DNA of 64,000 nucleotides from the NCBI RefSeq assembly GCF_003576645.1, contig NC_044919.1, positions 27,724,591-27,788,590 on the forward strand, given 5' to 3'. The position numbers and the translations under genes were made by a program. Each line of letters opens with the position of its first letter. Within the stretch, counting starts at the first letter, position 1. The notes below the pieces were generated by a model. It worked only from the letters and a program-made list of their open reading frames with translations, ran no database searches and was not told where the DNA came from. This stretch comes from Ipomoea triloba. Lineage: Eukaryota; Streptophyta; Magnoliopsida; Solanales; Convolvulaceae. Positions 1 through 10,282 of this stretch are shown in pieces.

Positions 1-298
1 AATCCCAAATGTCTTCCTACAGTTGTTTGTACCACAAATGGTTTGTCTCCCAAATGAAAATGACAGGTTTGGACTTTTATTGGACAAAACCTTTCATCTC
101 CTTATTAGACAAAACCTTTCAGTTCATTCTATTTGTACTACAATCACCTCAAAAGTTTAATCTACATGACTCTGACTTCCAATATACACACATATCTGTC
201 ACACTACAGATGTCTGATGTTTTTGTGCTGACATTATTATCCTCAATCATCTGATCTGGTGTGAATTGCAGGATCGATCTCTCTCTCGAGTCTGTCTT
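1..298. other. Downstream flank of the P450 gene, nothing recognised
   Basis: AT-rich sequence beyond the stop codon of the minus-strand P450 gene. It should contain that gene's 3' UTR and polyadenylation region. No coding frame resembling a known protein and no repeat structure was seen. Confidence 0.5.
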
Positions 299-3119
299 TC
301 ATAGTTTGTGAGGATGAAGACGAACGGGAAGGCCTTCAACGGGAATGGGCATCGGATCATACTCAAGTCTCTCGTCGGGAACAACTAAGCTCCATCTAAA
401 CCTCTTAACTACATTGTGCAGGAATGTGAGTATTTCCAGGCGTGCAAACTCTTTCCCCAAGCACATCCGTGGCCCTCCTCCAAACGGGACGAATGTGTAA
501 GGCACTGCCCCTTCTCCTTCAAATCTCGACGGATCAAACTCCCTAGGGCTTGGGAAGAAGCTTGCATTCATATGTGTAATGGGAGCATTCCAGTAAAACT
601 ACTCACCAAAAACAGATCACAAATTAAATGCTGATGAGTTTCAAACAATCTGGACTGGAGGATTATTTTTATTATTATTAATTACCTTCCAGCCTTTGGG
701 AATGTCATAACCTTTGTAGTTGATGTCTACAAGTGCCTCTCTGAAAGCCCCTATAACAGGAGAATATTGCCTCATCACTTCACAAACTACATTCCATGAA
801 TACTTCATCTTCTGTATATCATCCCAATGTAGAAACTCCCCATCTTTTTTTGTTGCAGCGATTTCTCTGTGCTCTGCATGCCTCCCAAAATTTATTCCAT
901 TATATGAAAAATGACTCTCCAAATCAAAGGGCTAATTAAATTTGGTACGTAGAGGCTGGTAAAGGCCAAGCCTAGCACCAAGTGACCGGGAGATTGTTGG
1001 GTTGAGTCTAGTAAAGAAAGTTGCACATTTGCTACTACTAGCTATAGGCCCTGTTTGGTAAATAATCAGCTTATCAGCCAATTTTGGCTTATTTGACCAC
1101 TATTAGTTGTAAGTTAATAAGCTTTTTGTAACTCCAAAATACTAAAATTCAAAAGGCTACGCCAAGCAAGCAGCTTTTCAATTAGCTTTTTGAGAAAAGA
1201 AATTATATCAAACAACTATCAGCTAACAACTAATTAATCAAATAACTTATTACAATCAGTTAATGTTATCAACAAATCATACCTTCTAGCCCAAACAGTC
1301 AACCCAATCAGCTAACGGCCAGTTTTTTACGTAGTGGTAAGCCTTTGATAATAGTTAAGACTGATTGGTGCTGGGAAGGGGGAATTATTTGGCGGAGGCT
1401 GGTGAAGGTCAAGTTTAGCACCTGGTGGCTGGGGGATTTTTGGGCGGATGACTATATATAGCTTTAAATTAAATGGTATTCAATTTCTTGTTCTTACCTT
1501 GCAGGACCTTTTCATAAACATGAGGCAGGTCCCCGAGTGTCTTGATCAACAGAGTAATAGTGACGCTGGAAGTGTCGTGGCCAGCAAAGAGCAGCATGAT
1601 TATATTGTTCACAATATGGAGCTCAGACATGAAACTCCCATTCTCGTCAGGCGTGACAAGCAAATGTGACAGAAGATCATCATTGTTGTTGTTCATGAGG
1701 GCTTCTCTTCTGTGTCTGACAATCCTTAGAAGCTCTTCCCTGATCAGAGCAGTAGCTCTCATTGCGCGGTGAAATCTGGCCCCGGGAATGTTGAGAGGCA
1801 GCGATATGATTCCCTTGAGGAAAATGTTGAACAGGCTACAAAGCTTCTTGATTTGCTCTGGATCTTCAACGCTAATGAAAAACCGGCATGCTAGTTCAAA
1901 AGTGTACAACTTCACAGCAGGTAACACCTTCAACTCCTCTTTTCCTTAACAGAATCAAACATGAAGCCTTCTTTTTTAGCAACTACATAATGATATATAA
2001 TTGCAGGATACTTAACTAGTTTAATTTAGGGTTCCATATTTAAAATATAAAATAAAGCATACGAGTTTATAAAAGGACTCGTTAATTGATTGAAGTCAAT
2101 CTTTTAGTATAATTTGGACATGTGTATTATAACCCAATAGAACTACCTTGACCCTGGACAAGTAAAATGAGACGAATAACTGTTGTAAAATGAGTAACTA
2201 AATCTACCACTTGGTGACCGAGAAATTGTTGAGCGGAGGAATAACTGTTGTGAAATGAGCACCTAGCTAGATGGTGATCGGGAGATTGTTAAGCGGAGGA
2301 ATAACTGTTGTAAAATGAGCACCTGGATAGTGCCCGGGAGGCAAGGATTGTTTGACGGGACAGTAAAGGACTTAAAAGGCCATTATGCCATTGCTACGGG
2401 TGGTGGGAGATTGTTGGCTAGAGGGGGATTGTTTGACGGGCCGTAAATGGCTTGAAAGGCTATTATGCCTTTGCTACTAGTTATCTTATGCCAAGTCCAG
2501 TACTTATCGGGCCTTCCCTACTAGCTATTGCTTTTGACGGACCGTAAGAGGTTTAAAAGCTCATTATATTTTTCCAACTATATATGGCTTTTGACGTGGT
2601 AAAACACTAACAATTACCTTGCCAATGATTCTTAATATGTTGTTGAGTGACAAAATCCATTTTTTTGATGTAGAGCTTCTCAAGTGCATCCGGGCTGACA
2701 AAGTAGGACATGAGCTTCTTCATCTGCTTCGCCTCATCTCCGACACTGGTGGTTAAACACGTTCCCAGCAGCTTCTGCACCGACGTCGGCCACCACGTGG
2801 TCACCAGCTTATTCCCATTGCTGTAGAGAAACTTGTTCCCGGCGGGGCCGCTTAGCACCACCACCGGCTCCCCCAGCAGACAAGTTTTGAACACCTCCGA
2901 CTTGTACTTGCTCATCCTGTCCGTAACAAACTTCTCCGGCTTCCCTTCCCGGTTTCTCCTTAGAAACTCCAGTGACTCTCCGATCACCGGCCATCCGTAG
3001 CTGCCGGGAGGCAGATTCCGGGATCTTTTCTTGCCTTTGCTAATTTGAATCAAACCTGTAGCAGATAGAATTAAAAAAGAGGCCAAGATTATGCAAGCTC
3101 CTATCAAGATTGGCTCCAT
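299..3119 (-). CDS. Cytochrome P450, CYP716 family (triterpenoid oxidase-like), 4 exons
   Basis: Exons on the minus strand are 2618-3119, 1498-1944, 686-873 and 299-598. The three introns are GT-AG in phases 1, 1 and 0. The joined reading frame is 1437 nt, giving 478 residues, the usual CYP716 length. Visible in order: an N-terminal membrane anchor (about residues 3-25), the proline-rich hinge [13 protein letters not shown], the I-helix oxygen-binding motif AGHDTSS (about 288-294), the K-helix EVMR (ExxR, 348-351), FDPSRF (400-405), and the heme loop [10 protein letters not shown] with the ligand cysteine near 425. Blocks such as [29 protein letters not shown] and [14 protein letters not shown] are typical of CYP716. 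Known members are ER-anchored monooxygenases that mostly oxidise pentacyclic triterpenes (for example the C-28 oxidation of beta-amyrin). Substrate and regioselectivity cannot be read from the sequence. No stop codon or frameshift interrupts the model. Introns 1 and 2 carry repeats. The start is the only ATG placed before the anchor. Confidence 0.93.
1049..1325. repeat. MITE-like sequence inside P450 intron 2
   Basis: The segment starts with GGCCCTGTTTGGTAAATAATC and ends near CCCAAACAGTCAACCC...AACGGCC. Starts of the type GGCCCTGTTTGG are common in plant hAT and PIF MITEs. The two ends are only loosely inverted and no target duplication was found, so this is a weak call. A related stretch with many AGCTTATTAGC-like motifs lies at about 17180-17500. 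Confidence 0.3.
2190..2580. repeat. Degenerate tandem repeats in P450 intron 1
   Basis: Two interleaved repeat types are visible. One contains GGTGATCGGGAGATTGTTAAG followed by GGAGGAATAACTGTTGT and occurs about three times. The other contains GATTGTTTGACGGGACAGTAA followed by an AAAGGCCATTATGCC-like block, also about three times. Related pieces (accgggagattgttgg; ggaggctggtgaaggtcaag) occur in intron 2 at about 955-1010 and 1390-1445, so the repeat spread across both introns. Confidence 0.6.
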
Positions 3120-3147
3120 ATTTTTCGACCGATCTCCACTAGCTATA

Positions 3148-3148
<1 letters not shown>

Positions 3149-3227
<79 letters not shown>
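3149..3227. repeat. 79-nt uninterrupted A homopolymer 30 bp upstream of the P450 start codon
   Basis: A run of 79 A on the plus strand, which is T79 on the gene's strand, starts 30 bp upstream of the P450 ATG. It lies in the expected 5' UTR or core promoter. The exact length is uncertain because homopolymers assemble poorly. Confidence 0.9.
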
Positions 3228-3229
<2 letters not shown>

Positions 3230-3949
3230 AAAAAGAGTTGCTGGTTCAACTTAGCAACAAACCCAATTTCCTTGTCTTTAAATATTGGCACTACACTAAA
3301 GTACAAAACAATCACCTAACTATTACTTTCACATTTTTCTATAATTATTGAGCAATTGATTTTTTTTCAATGATTATTGCACTAGCCTCCACTATTAACT
3401 TACTTTATAAGGGTTGATGACTTTTTTTTGTGTAGAAACAAGGAAGACAAAAATGTGTAGAATTAAAGTAAGGGAATGTGTGGTTGGATGGAAAAAGTTT
3501 TTTCCATGAAAATTGTTTTTCTTAGAGGGGAGAAAAATGTTGTTTTTATGTTTGGTTCATGAAATTCATTTTCCAATCTCAAATTTGAGCAAAACAAAAT
3601 CCTCGGTTGGACTTTGGATTTTGTTCTCCAAGATGGGAAGAAAAATTGGTATAGTTTGACTATTTTACCCTTTGTGTTCTTTCTTAATAATTATTACTTT
3701 TATTAATTTATAGGGGCATATAGGTATTTATACTCATTATTCCTTGCAATTCTAAATCCAACCAAACAACAAAATTAGTATTCTGAGTAAATTTTTTTCT
3801 ACGAACCAAATAATGAAATTCATCTTCATAGTAATTATATTTTCATGAAATTTTAATTTCATTTCCTCTAAAATATTTTTCACGAACCAAACAAGTCATA
3901 AAGAAATTACGAAAATGGTATTATTGCTTGTCTTCTTTTCAATCTCATT
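3228..3949. other. P450 upstream intergenic DNA, no gene seen
   Basis: AT-rich sequence without a credible coding frame. Motifs around 3480-3560 and 3860-3900 (TTTTCCATGAAAATTG..., ...TTTTCACGAACCAAACAA) are loosely inverted and may be an old MITE, but no target duplication was found. The distal P450 promoter should lie here. Confidence 0.4.
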
Positions 3950-3950
3950 G

Positions 3951-4040
3951 ACTCTGTTATAAAGTAGTATCAGCCAATATTGCCTCCAGGGGCTCGAACC
4001 CACTCCTCTCATGTGAGGGTGCAACCGGATGTCACTAGAT
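3951..4040 (-). repeat. tRNA-derived SINE-like repeat, 5' part next to the copia insertion
   Basis: Read on the minus strand, it contains a Pol III B-box-like stretch (GGGTTCGAGCCCCTGGAGG) followed by GCAATATTGGC. The same GAGGCAATACTGAC module recurs at about 40.7, 45.7, 54.9 and 56.2 kb. The copia element landed at its edge, at the AAGGT target. Confidence 0.55.
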
Positions 4041-4045
4041 AAGGT

Positions 4046-4180
4046 TATTAGGACTCTCTGAGTTTGAGTCACGTTAGGACTAGCTATTCTACTCTACCTA
4101 AGACTCCCCTTGTATATATATCTCCTATTCCTCATCATTGTAATTGTTCAATTGAATCAATACAATATTCAGTTCTCATC
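4046..4180 (+). repeat. 5' LTR of the copia element
   Basis: 135 bp, starting TATTAGGACTC and ending GTTCTCATC. It matches the 3' LTR except at three positions. It contains TTGTATATATATCTCC, a possible TATA region. The TSD-defined ends are TA...TC rather than the usual TG...CA. Confidence 0.92.
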
Positions 4181-4195
4181 TGGTATCAGCTAGCC
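4181..4195 (+). other. Primer-binding site (initiator tRNA-Met type)
   Basis: TGGTATCAG directly follows the 5' LTR. It matches the first nine bases of the usual plant copia PBS, TGGTATCAGAGC, which is complementary to the 3' end of initiator tRNA-Met. It then diverges (CTAGCC). Confidence 0.85.
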
Positions 4196-4210
4196 TAGGT
4201 TTATTTTCCA

Positions 4211-4661
4211 ATGGCTGACGGCTCTGTTAATTCTTCCGAACGGACCATTTCTGATGCAGCTATTTCTTCTGCGGTTTCTTCAGCAGCCGCTTCTCTGTCT
4301 GCTGCGCATCACTATGTTAGCATTAAGCTAACGAACAAGAATTTCTTGTTTTGGAGGACGCAGGTTATTCCGTTTCTTCGTGGGCACGACCTCATGGGTT
4401 TCGTTGATGGCACGAACTCTTGCCCTAATCGTTTTCTTCCCGTTTCTGAAGGCTTCTCCGCTGCTGCTGCTCTACCCAACCCATTGCATGCTCCATGGGT
4501 GCGCCAAGATCAGGCGGTCCTTAGCATGTTAATCTCTTCACTTTCGTCGGAAGTCATGTACCTCGCAATTGGTTGCACTATGTCGCGTGATCTCTAGTTG
4601 GCGCTTGAGCAGGCTCTCGCCTCTTCCAGTCAAGCTCGGATTATGCATATTCTTGGACAGC
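4211..4661 (+). pseudogene. copia gag, N-terminal part, interrupted by a stop codon
   Basis: The frame starts with an ATG 30 bp after the PBS. It encodes a copia-type Gag N-terminus (KLTNKNFLFWRTQVIPFLRG, then HDLMGFVDGT). A TAG at 4595-4597 sits where related proteins have tryptophan, and the same frame then continues as LALEQALASSSQARIMHILGQ. The sequence stops at an N (4662), where a redundant block was joined. The rest of Gag, ending in a CCHC knuckle, is found at 6332-6950. Confidence 0.85.
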
Positions 4662-4662
4662 N

Positions 4663-6330
4663 CAGGCTCTCGCCTCTTCCAGTCAAGCTCGGATTATGCA
4701 TATTCTTGGACAGCTGCAAACAATACGCCAAGGTGATGCCTCCGTCGTCGACTACATTGCTCGTGCGCAAGTTATGGTGGAAGATCTAGCTCTTGCTGGC
4801 CATGCGGTTCCTTTGGAGGATCAAAATATATATATTTTCAGGGGTTTACGTCCAGAATATCACTCTGTCGTAGCCTCTTTGAATGTTCGAGGTCAGCCGG
4901 TGCGTCTTCCCGAACTCGCCGATCTCCTTGGCTCGCATGAGTTCGCTATCGGTGATAGCTATGGTAGTGTTCCAGCCCCTGCAGCTGCGGCTTTTGTTGG
5001 CCAGCGTGGTAGTGGAGGTCGGTCGCGGTCTTGGCGAGGCGGATCGAATCGTCGCGGTGGGACTCCGTCGCGTGGCGGTGCTGCTTTCGCCGACCAGCAG
5101 CAGCAGCAGGGCGGTGGTGTGCAGCGTGGACGTGGCTCGCATGGTGGTGGCAGGTCACGTGGGCGACGTGGTGGTAATTGGCAGCCTCAATGCCAATTAT
5201 GTGGCAATTATGGCCATCTTGCACCAGCCTGCTTTTCTTTAATTGGCCGTGGACTCCAAGCTCATTTAACATATGCTGAGGATGCGCCGAATCTTGTGTC
5301 TGACTCGCTTCTTTGGATTCCAGACACTGGGGCGACAAATCACGCGACCCCTGATATTGATGCGCTCTCTACATCTGAAGAGTACACTGGTGGTGATGCT
5401 CTTCGAGTTGGTGATGGTACAGGTTTGCTTATTAGTCATACTGGTCATGCTTCTTTTTCTACCCCGTCTAAAGTATTTAGGATGTCTGATATTTTACATG
5501 TTCCTAGTTTGTCTTCCTCTCTTTTATCTGTGCAACGCTTTGTTTCATCCATCCTTTTTTTTTTGTGAAGGATATAGCAACCAAGGCAATTCTTCTTCGC
5601 GGCAATAGTTGCGGTGGTCTCTACACGCTGCCCATTCCGAAAAACAGTCCCCGTGCGTTTATCTCGTCCTGTGCTTCCTCTTCCGTATGGCATGATCTTT
5701 TGGGACATCCTCATCAACGAGTCTTAGATCGTATTCTTCCTTTTTGTTCTGTTAGTGGTTCTAGTCGCAATAATCGTTGTACTTCTTCTTTGTGTTCTGC
5801 GTGTCAATTGGGCAAGTCTGCTCGTTTCCCTTTGCCACGTGTAGACTCTGTTAGTTCGAATATTCTTGATTTGATTTATACTGATATTTGGGGACCAGCT
5901 CCTGTTTTGTCTTCTTCTGGTTATCGTTATTTTGTTTTTTTGTTGATGACCATTCTCGTTACACGTGGTATTATCCTATGAAATTGACGTCTGACTTGTA
6001 TGCCATTTTTGACAAGTTTCGTGCCTTAGTTGAACGGTCATTTAATCGCAAAATTAAGGCTATTCAGTCTGACTTAGGAGCTGAATACAAAAAGTTACAT
6101 ACTGTTCTTCTTCAGTTAGGGATTAATCATAGACAATCATGTGCCTACACTCATGAACAAAATGGTCGTGTTGAGAGGAAGCACAGACATATTGTCGAAA
6201 CTGGTCTTACTCTTATGGCTCGTGCGTCTGTTCCATCTCGTTTTTGGGACTTTGCTTTTGAAACTGCTGTTTACTTGATTAATAGAATGCCATCTAGTGT
6301 TTTGCAGAATTCCAGTCCTCATTTATTGTT
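4663..6330 (+). repeat. Redundant 1668-bp block, identical to the start of 6332-7999
   Basis: This block starts with CAGGCTCTCGCCTCTTCC and repeats base for base, as far as I can compare, in the block after the second N, offset 1669. It contains gag C-terminus, protease and half of integrase. Its first 50 bp or so also match the end of the preceding block. Single N characters at 4662 and 6331 mark contig joins. An assembly artefact is much more likely than a biological triplication with zero divergence. Confidence 0.85.
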
Positions 6331-8191
6331 NCAGGCTCTCGCCTCTTCCAGTCAAGCTCGGATTATGCATATTCTTGGACAGCTGCAAACAATACGCCAA
6401 GGTGATGCCTCCGTCGTCGACTACATTGCTCGTGCGCAAGTTATGGTGGAAGATCTAGCTCTTGCTGGCCATGCGGTTCCTTTGGAGGATCAAAATATAT
6501 ATATTTTCAGGGGTTTACGTCCAGAATATCACTCTGTCGTAGCCTCTTTGAATGTTCGAGGTCAGCCGGTGCGTCTTCCCGAACTCGCCGATCTCCTTGG
6601 CTCGCATGAGTTCGCTATCGGTGATAGCTATGGTAGTGTTCCAGCCCCTGCAGCTGCGGCTTTTGTTGGCCAGCGTGGTAGTGGAGGTCGGTCGCGGTCT
6701 TGGCGAGGCGGATCGAATCGTCGCGGTGGGACTCCGTCGCGTGGCGGTGCTGCTTTCGCCGACCAGCAGCAGCAGCAGGGCGGTGGTGTGCAGCGTGGAC
6801 GTGGCTCGCATGGTGGTGGCAGGTCACGTGGGCGACGTGGTGGTAATTGGCAGCCTCAATGCCAATTATGTGGCAATTATGGCCATCTTGCACCAGCCTG
6901 CTTTTCTTTAATTGGCCGTGGACTCCAAGCTCATTTAACATATGCTGAGGATGCGCCGAATCTTGTGTCTGACTCGCTTCTTTGGATTCCAGACACTGGG
7001 GCGACAAATCACGCGACCCCTGATATTGATGCGCTCTCTACATCTGAAGAGTACACTGGTGGTGATGCTCTTCGAGTTGGTGATGGTACAGGTTTGCTTA
7101 TTAGTCATACTGGTCATGCTTCTTTTTCTACCCCGTCTAAAGTATTTAGGATGTCTGATATTTTACATGTTCCTAGTTTGTCTTCCTCTCTTTTATCTGT
7201 GCAACGCTTTGTTTCATCCATCCTTTTTTTTTTGTGAAGGATATAGCAACCAAGGCAATTCTTCTTCGCGGCAATAGTTGCGGTGGTCTCTACACGCTGC
7301 CCATTCCGAAAAACAGTCCCCGTGCGTTTATCTCGTCCTGTGCTTCCTCTTCCGTATGGCATGATCTTTTGGGACATCCTCATCAACGAGTCTTAGATCG
7401 TATTCTTCCTTTTTGTTCTGTTAGTGGTTCTAGTCGCAATAATCGTTGTACTTCTTCTTTGTGTTCTGCGTGTCAATTGGGCAAGTCTGCTCGTTTCCCT
7501 TTGCCACGTGTAGACTCTGTTAGTTCGAATATTCTTGATTTGATTTATACTGATATTTGGGGACCAGCTCCTGTTTTGTCTTCTTCTGGTTATCGTTATT
7601 TTGTTTTTTTGTTGATGACCATTCTCGTTACACGTGGTATTATCCTATGAAATTGACGTCTGACTTGTATGCCATTTTTGACAAGTTTCGTGCCTTAGTT
7701 GAACGGTCATTTAATCGCAAAATTAAGGCTATTCAGTCTGACTTAGGAGCTGAATACAAAAAGTTACATACTGTTCTTCTTCAGTTAGGGATTAATCATA
7801 GACAATCATGTGCCTACACTCATGAACAAAATGGTCGTGTTGAGAGGAAGCACAGACATATTGTCGAAACTGGTCTTACTCTTATGGCTCGTGCGTCTGT
7901 TCCATCTCGTTTTTGGGACTTTGCTTTTGAAACTGCTGTTTACTTGATTAATAGAATGCCATCTAGTGTTTTGCAGAATTCCAGTCCTCATTTATTGTTG
8001 CATAAATCTTCTCCCTCATACTCTTTTCTTCGTGTGTTTGGTTGTCTTTGTTATCCTCACTTGCGTCCTTATAATCGTCACAAAATGTCATATCGGTCAT
8101 CTCCTTGTGTCTTCTTAGGTTATCCTGAGTCTTTTAGGGGGTACAGATGCATGGACTTAACGACTAATAAGATTTATATCTGCAGACATAT

Positions 8192-8402
8192 ACACTTTGA
8201 CGAGAATGTGTTTCCCTTTGTTAGTAGGGTTGTACACTTTGACGAGAATGTGTTTCCCTTTGTTAGTAGGGTTGCTGTGCCATCTCCTCCCTCTATGCAG
8301 AAGCCGTGGGCTGAATCTGTGCCATCTCCTCCCTCTATGCAGAAGCCGTGGGCTGAATCGGTGCCATCTCCTCCCTCTATGCAGAAGCCGTGGGCTGAAT
8401 CG
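8192..8402 (+). repeat. Two adjacent 42-bp in-frame minisatellites in the IN-RT linker
   Basis: The first repeat is two 42-bp units (8192-8233 and 8234-8275, encoding HFDENVFPFVSRV-like units). The second is three 42-bp units (8277-8318, 8319-8360, 8361-8402, encoding VPSPPSMQKPWAES). Both have a 14-codon period, so the reading frame is kept. Confidence 0.9.
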
Positions 8403-10130
8403 GTTTTACAGGTATTGCCATCTTCTCTTGCTGATTCTGCTCAGGCTGATTCTCCTGTGACCACCACTGCTGCTCCTACTCGTCAAAGAGGACGACCCCG
8501 TGGCAAGTCCACACGTCCGACTGTTCGCTCCCATGTAATGGCTACGAGAAGTCGGTCTGTGGCTCCACTTTTGGCTCTCTCTGCTCAGGCCTGTCCTACC
8601 GAGCCCACTTGCTACACTCAGGCAGTTAAATTTTCTGAATGGCGAGAGGCAATGGATCTGGAGTTCAATGCGCTTTTGCACAATCAGACTTGGGTTCTAG
8701 TTCCTCCTCGCCCAGGTATGAATGTGATTGGGTGTAAGTGGGTTTTTCGTACTAAACGTAAAGCTGATGGTTTAATAGAGAGGCATAAGGCGAGACTTGT
8801 GGCGAAAGGGTTTAATCAAGTTCCTGGCCAGGACTTTTTTGACACCTTTAGTCCGGTTGTGAAACCCACTACAGTCAGATTGCTTTTGAGTTTGGCTATT
8901 TCCTCAAGTTGGGTGGTTAGGCAGCTTGACGTATACAATGCATTTTTGAATGGTGATTTGGCTGAGACTGTTTACATGCGTCAACCACCCGGGTATGCTG
9001 ATGCTCAATTGCTTGATCACGTTTGTCTGTTGAAGCGTTCCTTATATGGCTTAAAGCAAGCTCCACGAGCTTGGTTTAATCGGCTGCATACCTTTTTACT
9101 CTCTATTGGGTTTATAGCTTCAAAGACTGATGTGTCATTATTCTATTACTCTCGTGGTTCTGCATGTGTGTATCTTTTAGTATATGTTGATGACATTTTG
9201 GTAATGGGGACTGATGAGCTACTAGTGTCTGATTTACTCTCTAAACTGTCTACTGCTTTCAAAATTAGAGATCTTGGTGAACCTGGTTTCTTTCTTGGAA
9301 TTGAGCTAGTCAAAACTAGCAATGGTGTTATTCTTTCTCAGCAGCGGTACATGTCAGACATCTTGAAACGGGCTGGAATGACTGATTGTAAACCTCTCGC
9401 AACTCCTATTTCTGCATCGAAAACTCCATTGCTTAATTCAGATTCATATGAAGATCCAACGAAATACAGGAGTTTGGCTGGTGCTCTCCAGTATCTCACA
9501 ATTACACGGCCAAACTTATCCTTTGCGGTTAATCAATTGTGTCAACATATGCATGCTCCAACATTGTCTCACTGGGAGCAGCTAAAACGAGTGCTCAGGT
9601 ATGTCAAAGGCACCCTCTCATTCGGCTTGCGTATAACTCAGTCAAATTCTAGAGAGCTTCATGCTTTCTCTGATTCTGACTGGGCTGGTTGTCTTGAGGA
9701 CCGTAAATCTACTAGTGGGTATGCAGTGTTTCTTGGCACCAATATTATCTCTTGGGTGTGCAAGAAATAGAAGACAGTTGCAAGATCATCCACGGAAGCT
9801 GAGTATAAAGCCTTGGTTGATGTTTGTGCTGAGTTAATATGGATCATGTCCTTGCTGCGTGAGATCAAAATTGATGGCATCCCTACTCCCAAATTATGGT
9901 GTGACAATCTTGGTGCTACTTATATGTGTGCGAATCCAATTTTTCATGCAAGAACTAAGCACGTGGAGATTGACTACCACTTTGTTAGAGATAGGGTTGC
10001 CAATGGAGATATTCAGGTTAATTTTATTTCCACAAAAGATCAATTAGCTGATATCTTTACAAAAGCTTTGCCTAGTCCTAGATTTTCTTTTCTTAGGGAC
10101 AAGCTTCAAGTTAGTAGTTTACCCTGTGCG

Positions 10131-10142
10131 CTTGAGGGGGAG
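10131..10142 (+). other. Polypurine tract of the copia element
   Basis: TTGAGGGGGAG immediately precedes the 3' LTR and is the expected plus-strand priming site. It overlaps the end of the pol reading frame. Confidence 0.85.
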
Positions 10143-10277
10143 TATTAGGACTCTCTGAGTTTGAGTCACGTTAGGACTATCTATTCTACTCTACTTGAGA
10201 CTCCCCTTGTATATATATCTCCTATTCCTCATCATTGTAATTGTTCAATTGAATCAATACAATATTCAGTTCTCATC
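10143..10277 (+). repeat. 3' LTR of the copia element
   Basis: 135 bp from TATTAGGACTC to GTTCTCATC, followed by the AAGGT target duplication. It has three substitutions relative to the 5' LTR. Confidence 0.92.
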
Positions 10278-10282
10278 AAGGT

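Larger units (their letters stand above)
6332..10148 (+). pseudogene. copia gag C-terminus and pol (PR-IN-RT-RNaseH), frameshifted
   Basis: Domains in order: a Gag CCHC knuckle CQLCGNYGHLAPAC (6860-6901); a protease with the DTGA active site (WIPDTGATNHAT, about 6985-7020); an integrase HHCC zinc region (HDLLGHP ... CSACQLGK, about 7355-7490); integrase core residues in YTDIWGP, QSDLGAEY and EQNGRVERKHR; a reverse transcriptase with CKWVFRTK, LDVYNAFLNG, YGLKQAPRAWF and catalytic YVDD (9183-9194); RNase H with FSDSDWAG, STEAEYKAL and WCDN. A T7 tract near 7602-7610 is one base short, so integrase shifts frame between YRYFVF and VDDHSRYTWYYP. A TAG at 9768-9770 lies between ...SWVCKK and KTVARSSTEAEY in RNase H. 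The C-terminus ends as LPCALEGEY just before the purine tract. These breaks make it a pseudogene. Confidence 0.93.
4046..10277 (+). mobile_element. Ty1/copia LTR retrotransposon, degenerate, with 5-bp TSD AAGGT
   Basis: Two 135-bp LTRs (4046-4180 and 10143-10277) are flanked by the direct repeat AAGGT (4041-4045 and 10278-10282). A primer-binding site, gag, protease, integrase, reverse transcriptase, RNase H and a purine tract follow in the Ty1/copia order (integrase before RT). The LTRs differ at 3 of 135 positions, so the insertion is fairly recent. The coding region has a nonsense codon in gag (4595-4597), a one-base deletion in a T-run in integrase and a nonsense codon in RNase H (9768-9770). 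The element is therefore not autonomous as assembled. About 1.7 kb of the interior is a redundant duplicate bounded by single N characters. Without it the element is about 4.5 kb, a normal copia size. Confidence 0.95.

Noticed and set aside
3091..3351. Lysine-run frame upstream of the P450
   Set aside because: It is a translation of the A79 homopolymer.
5888..7237. A 449-codon frame joining integrase to gag and protease
   Set aside because: It crosses the single N at 6331, where a redundant block was joined, so the fusion is an assembly product.
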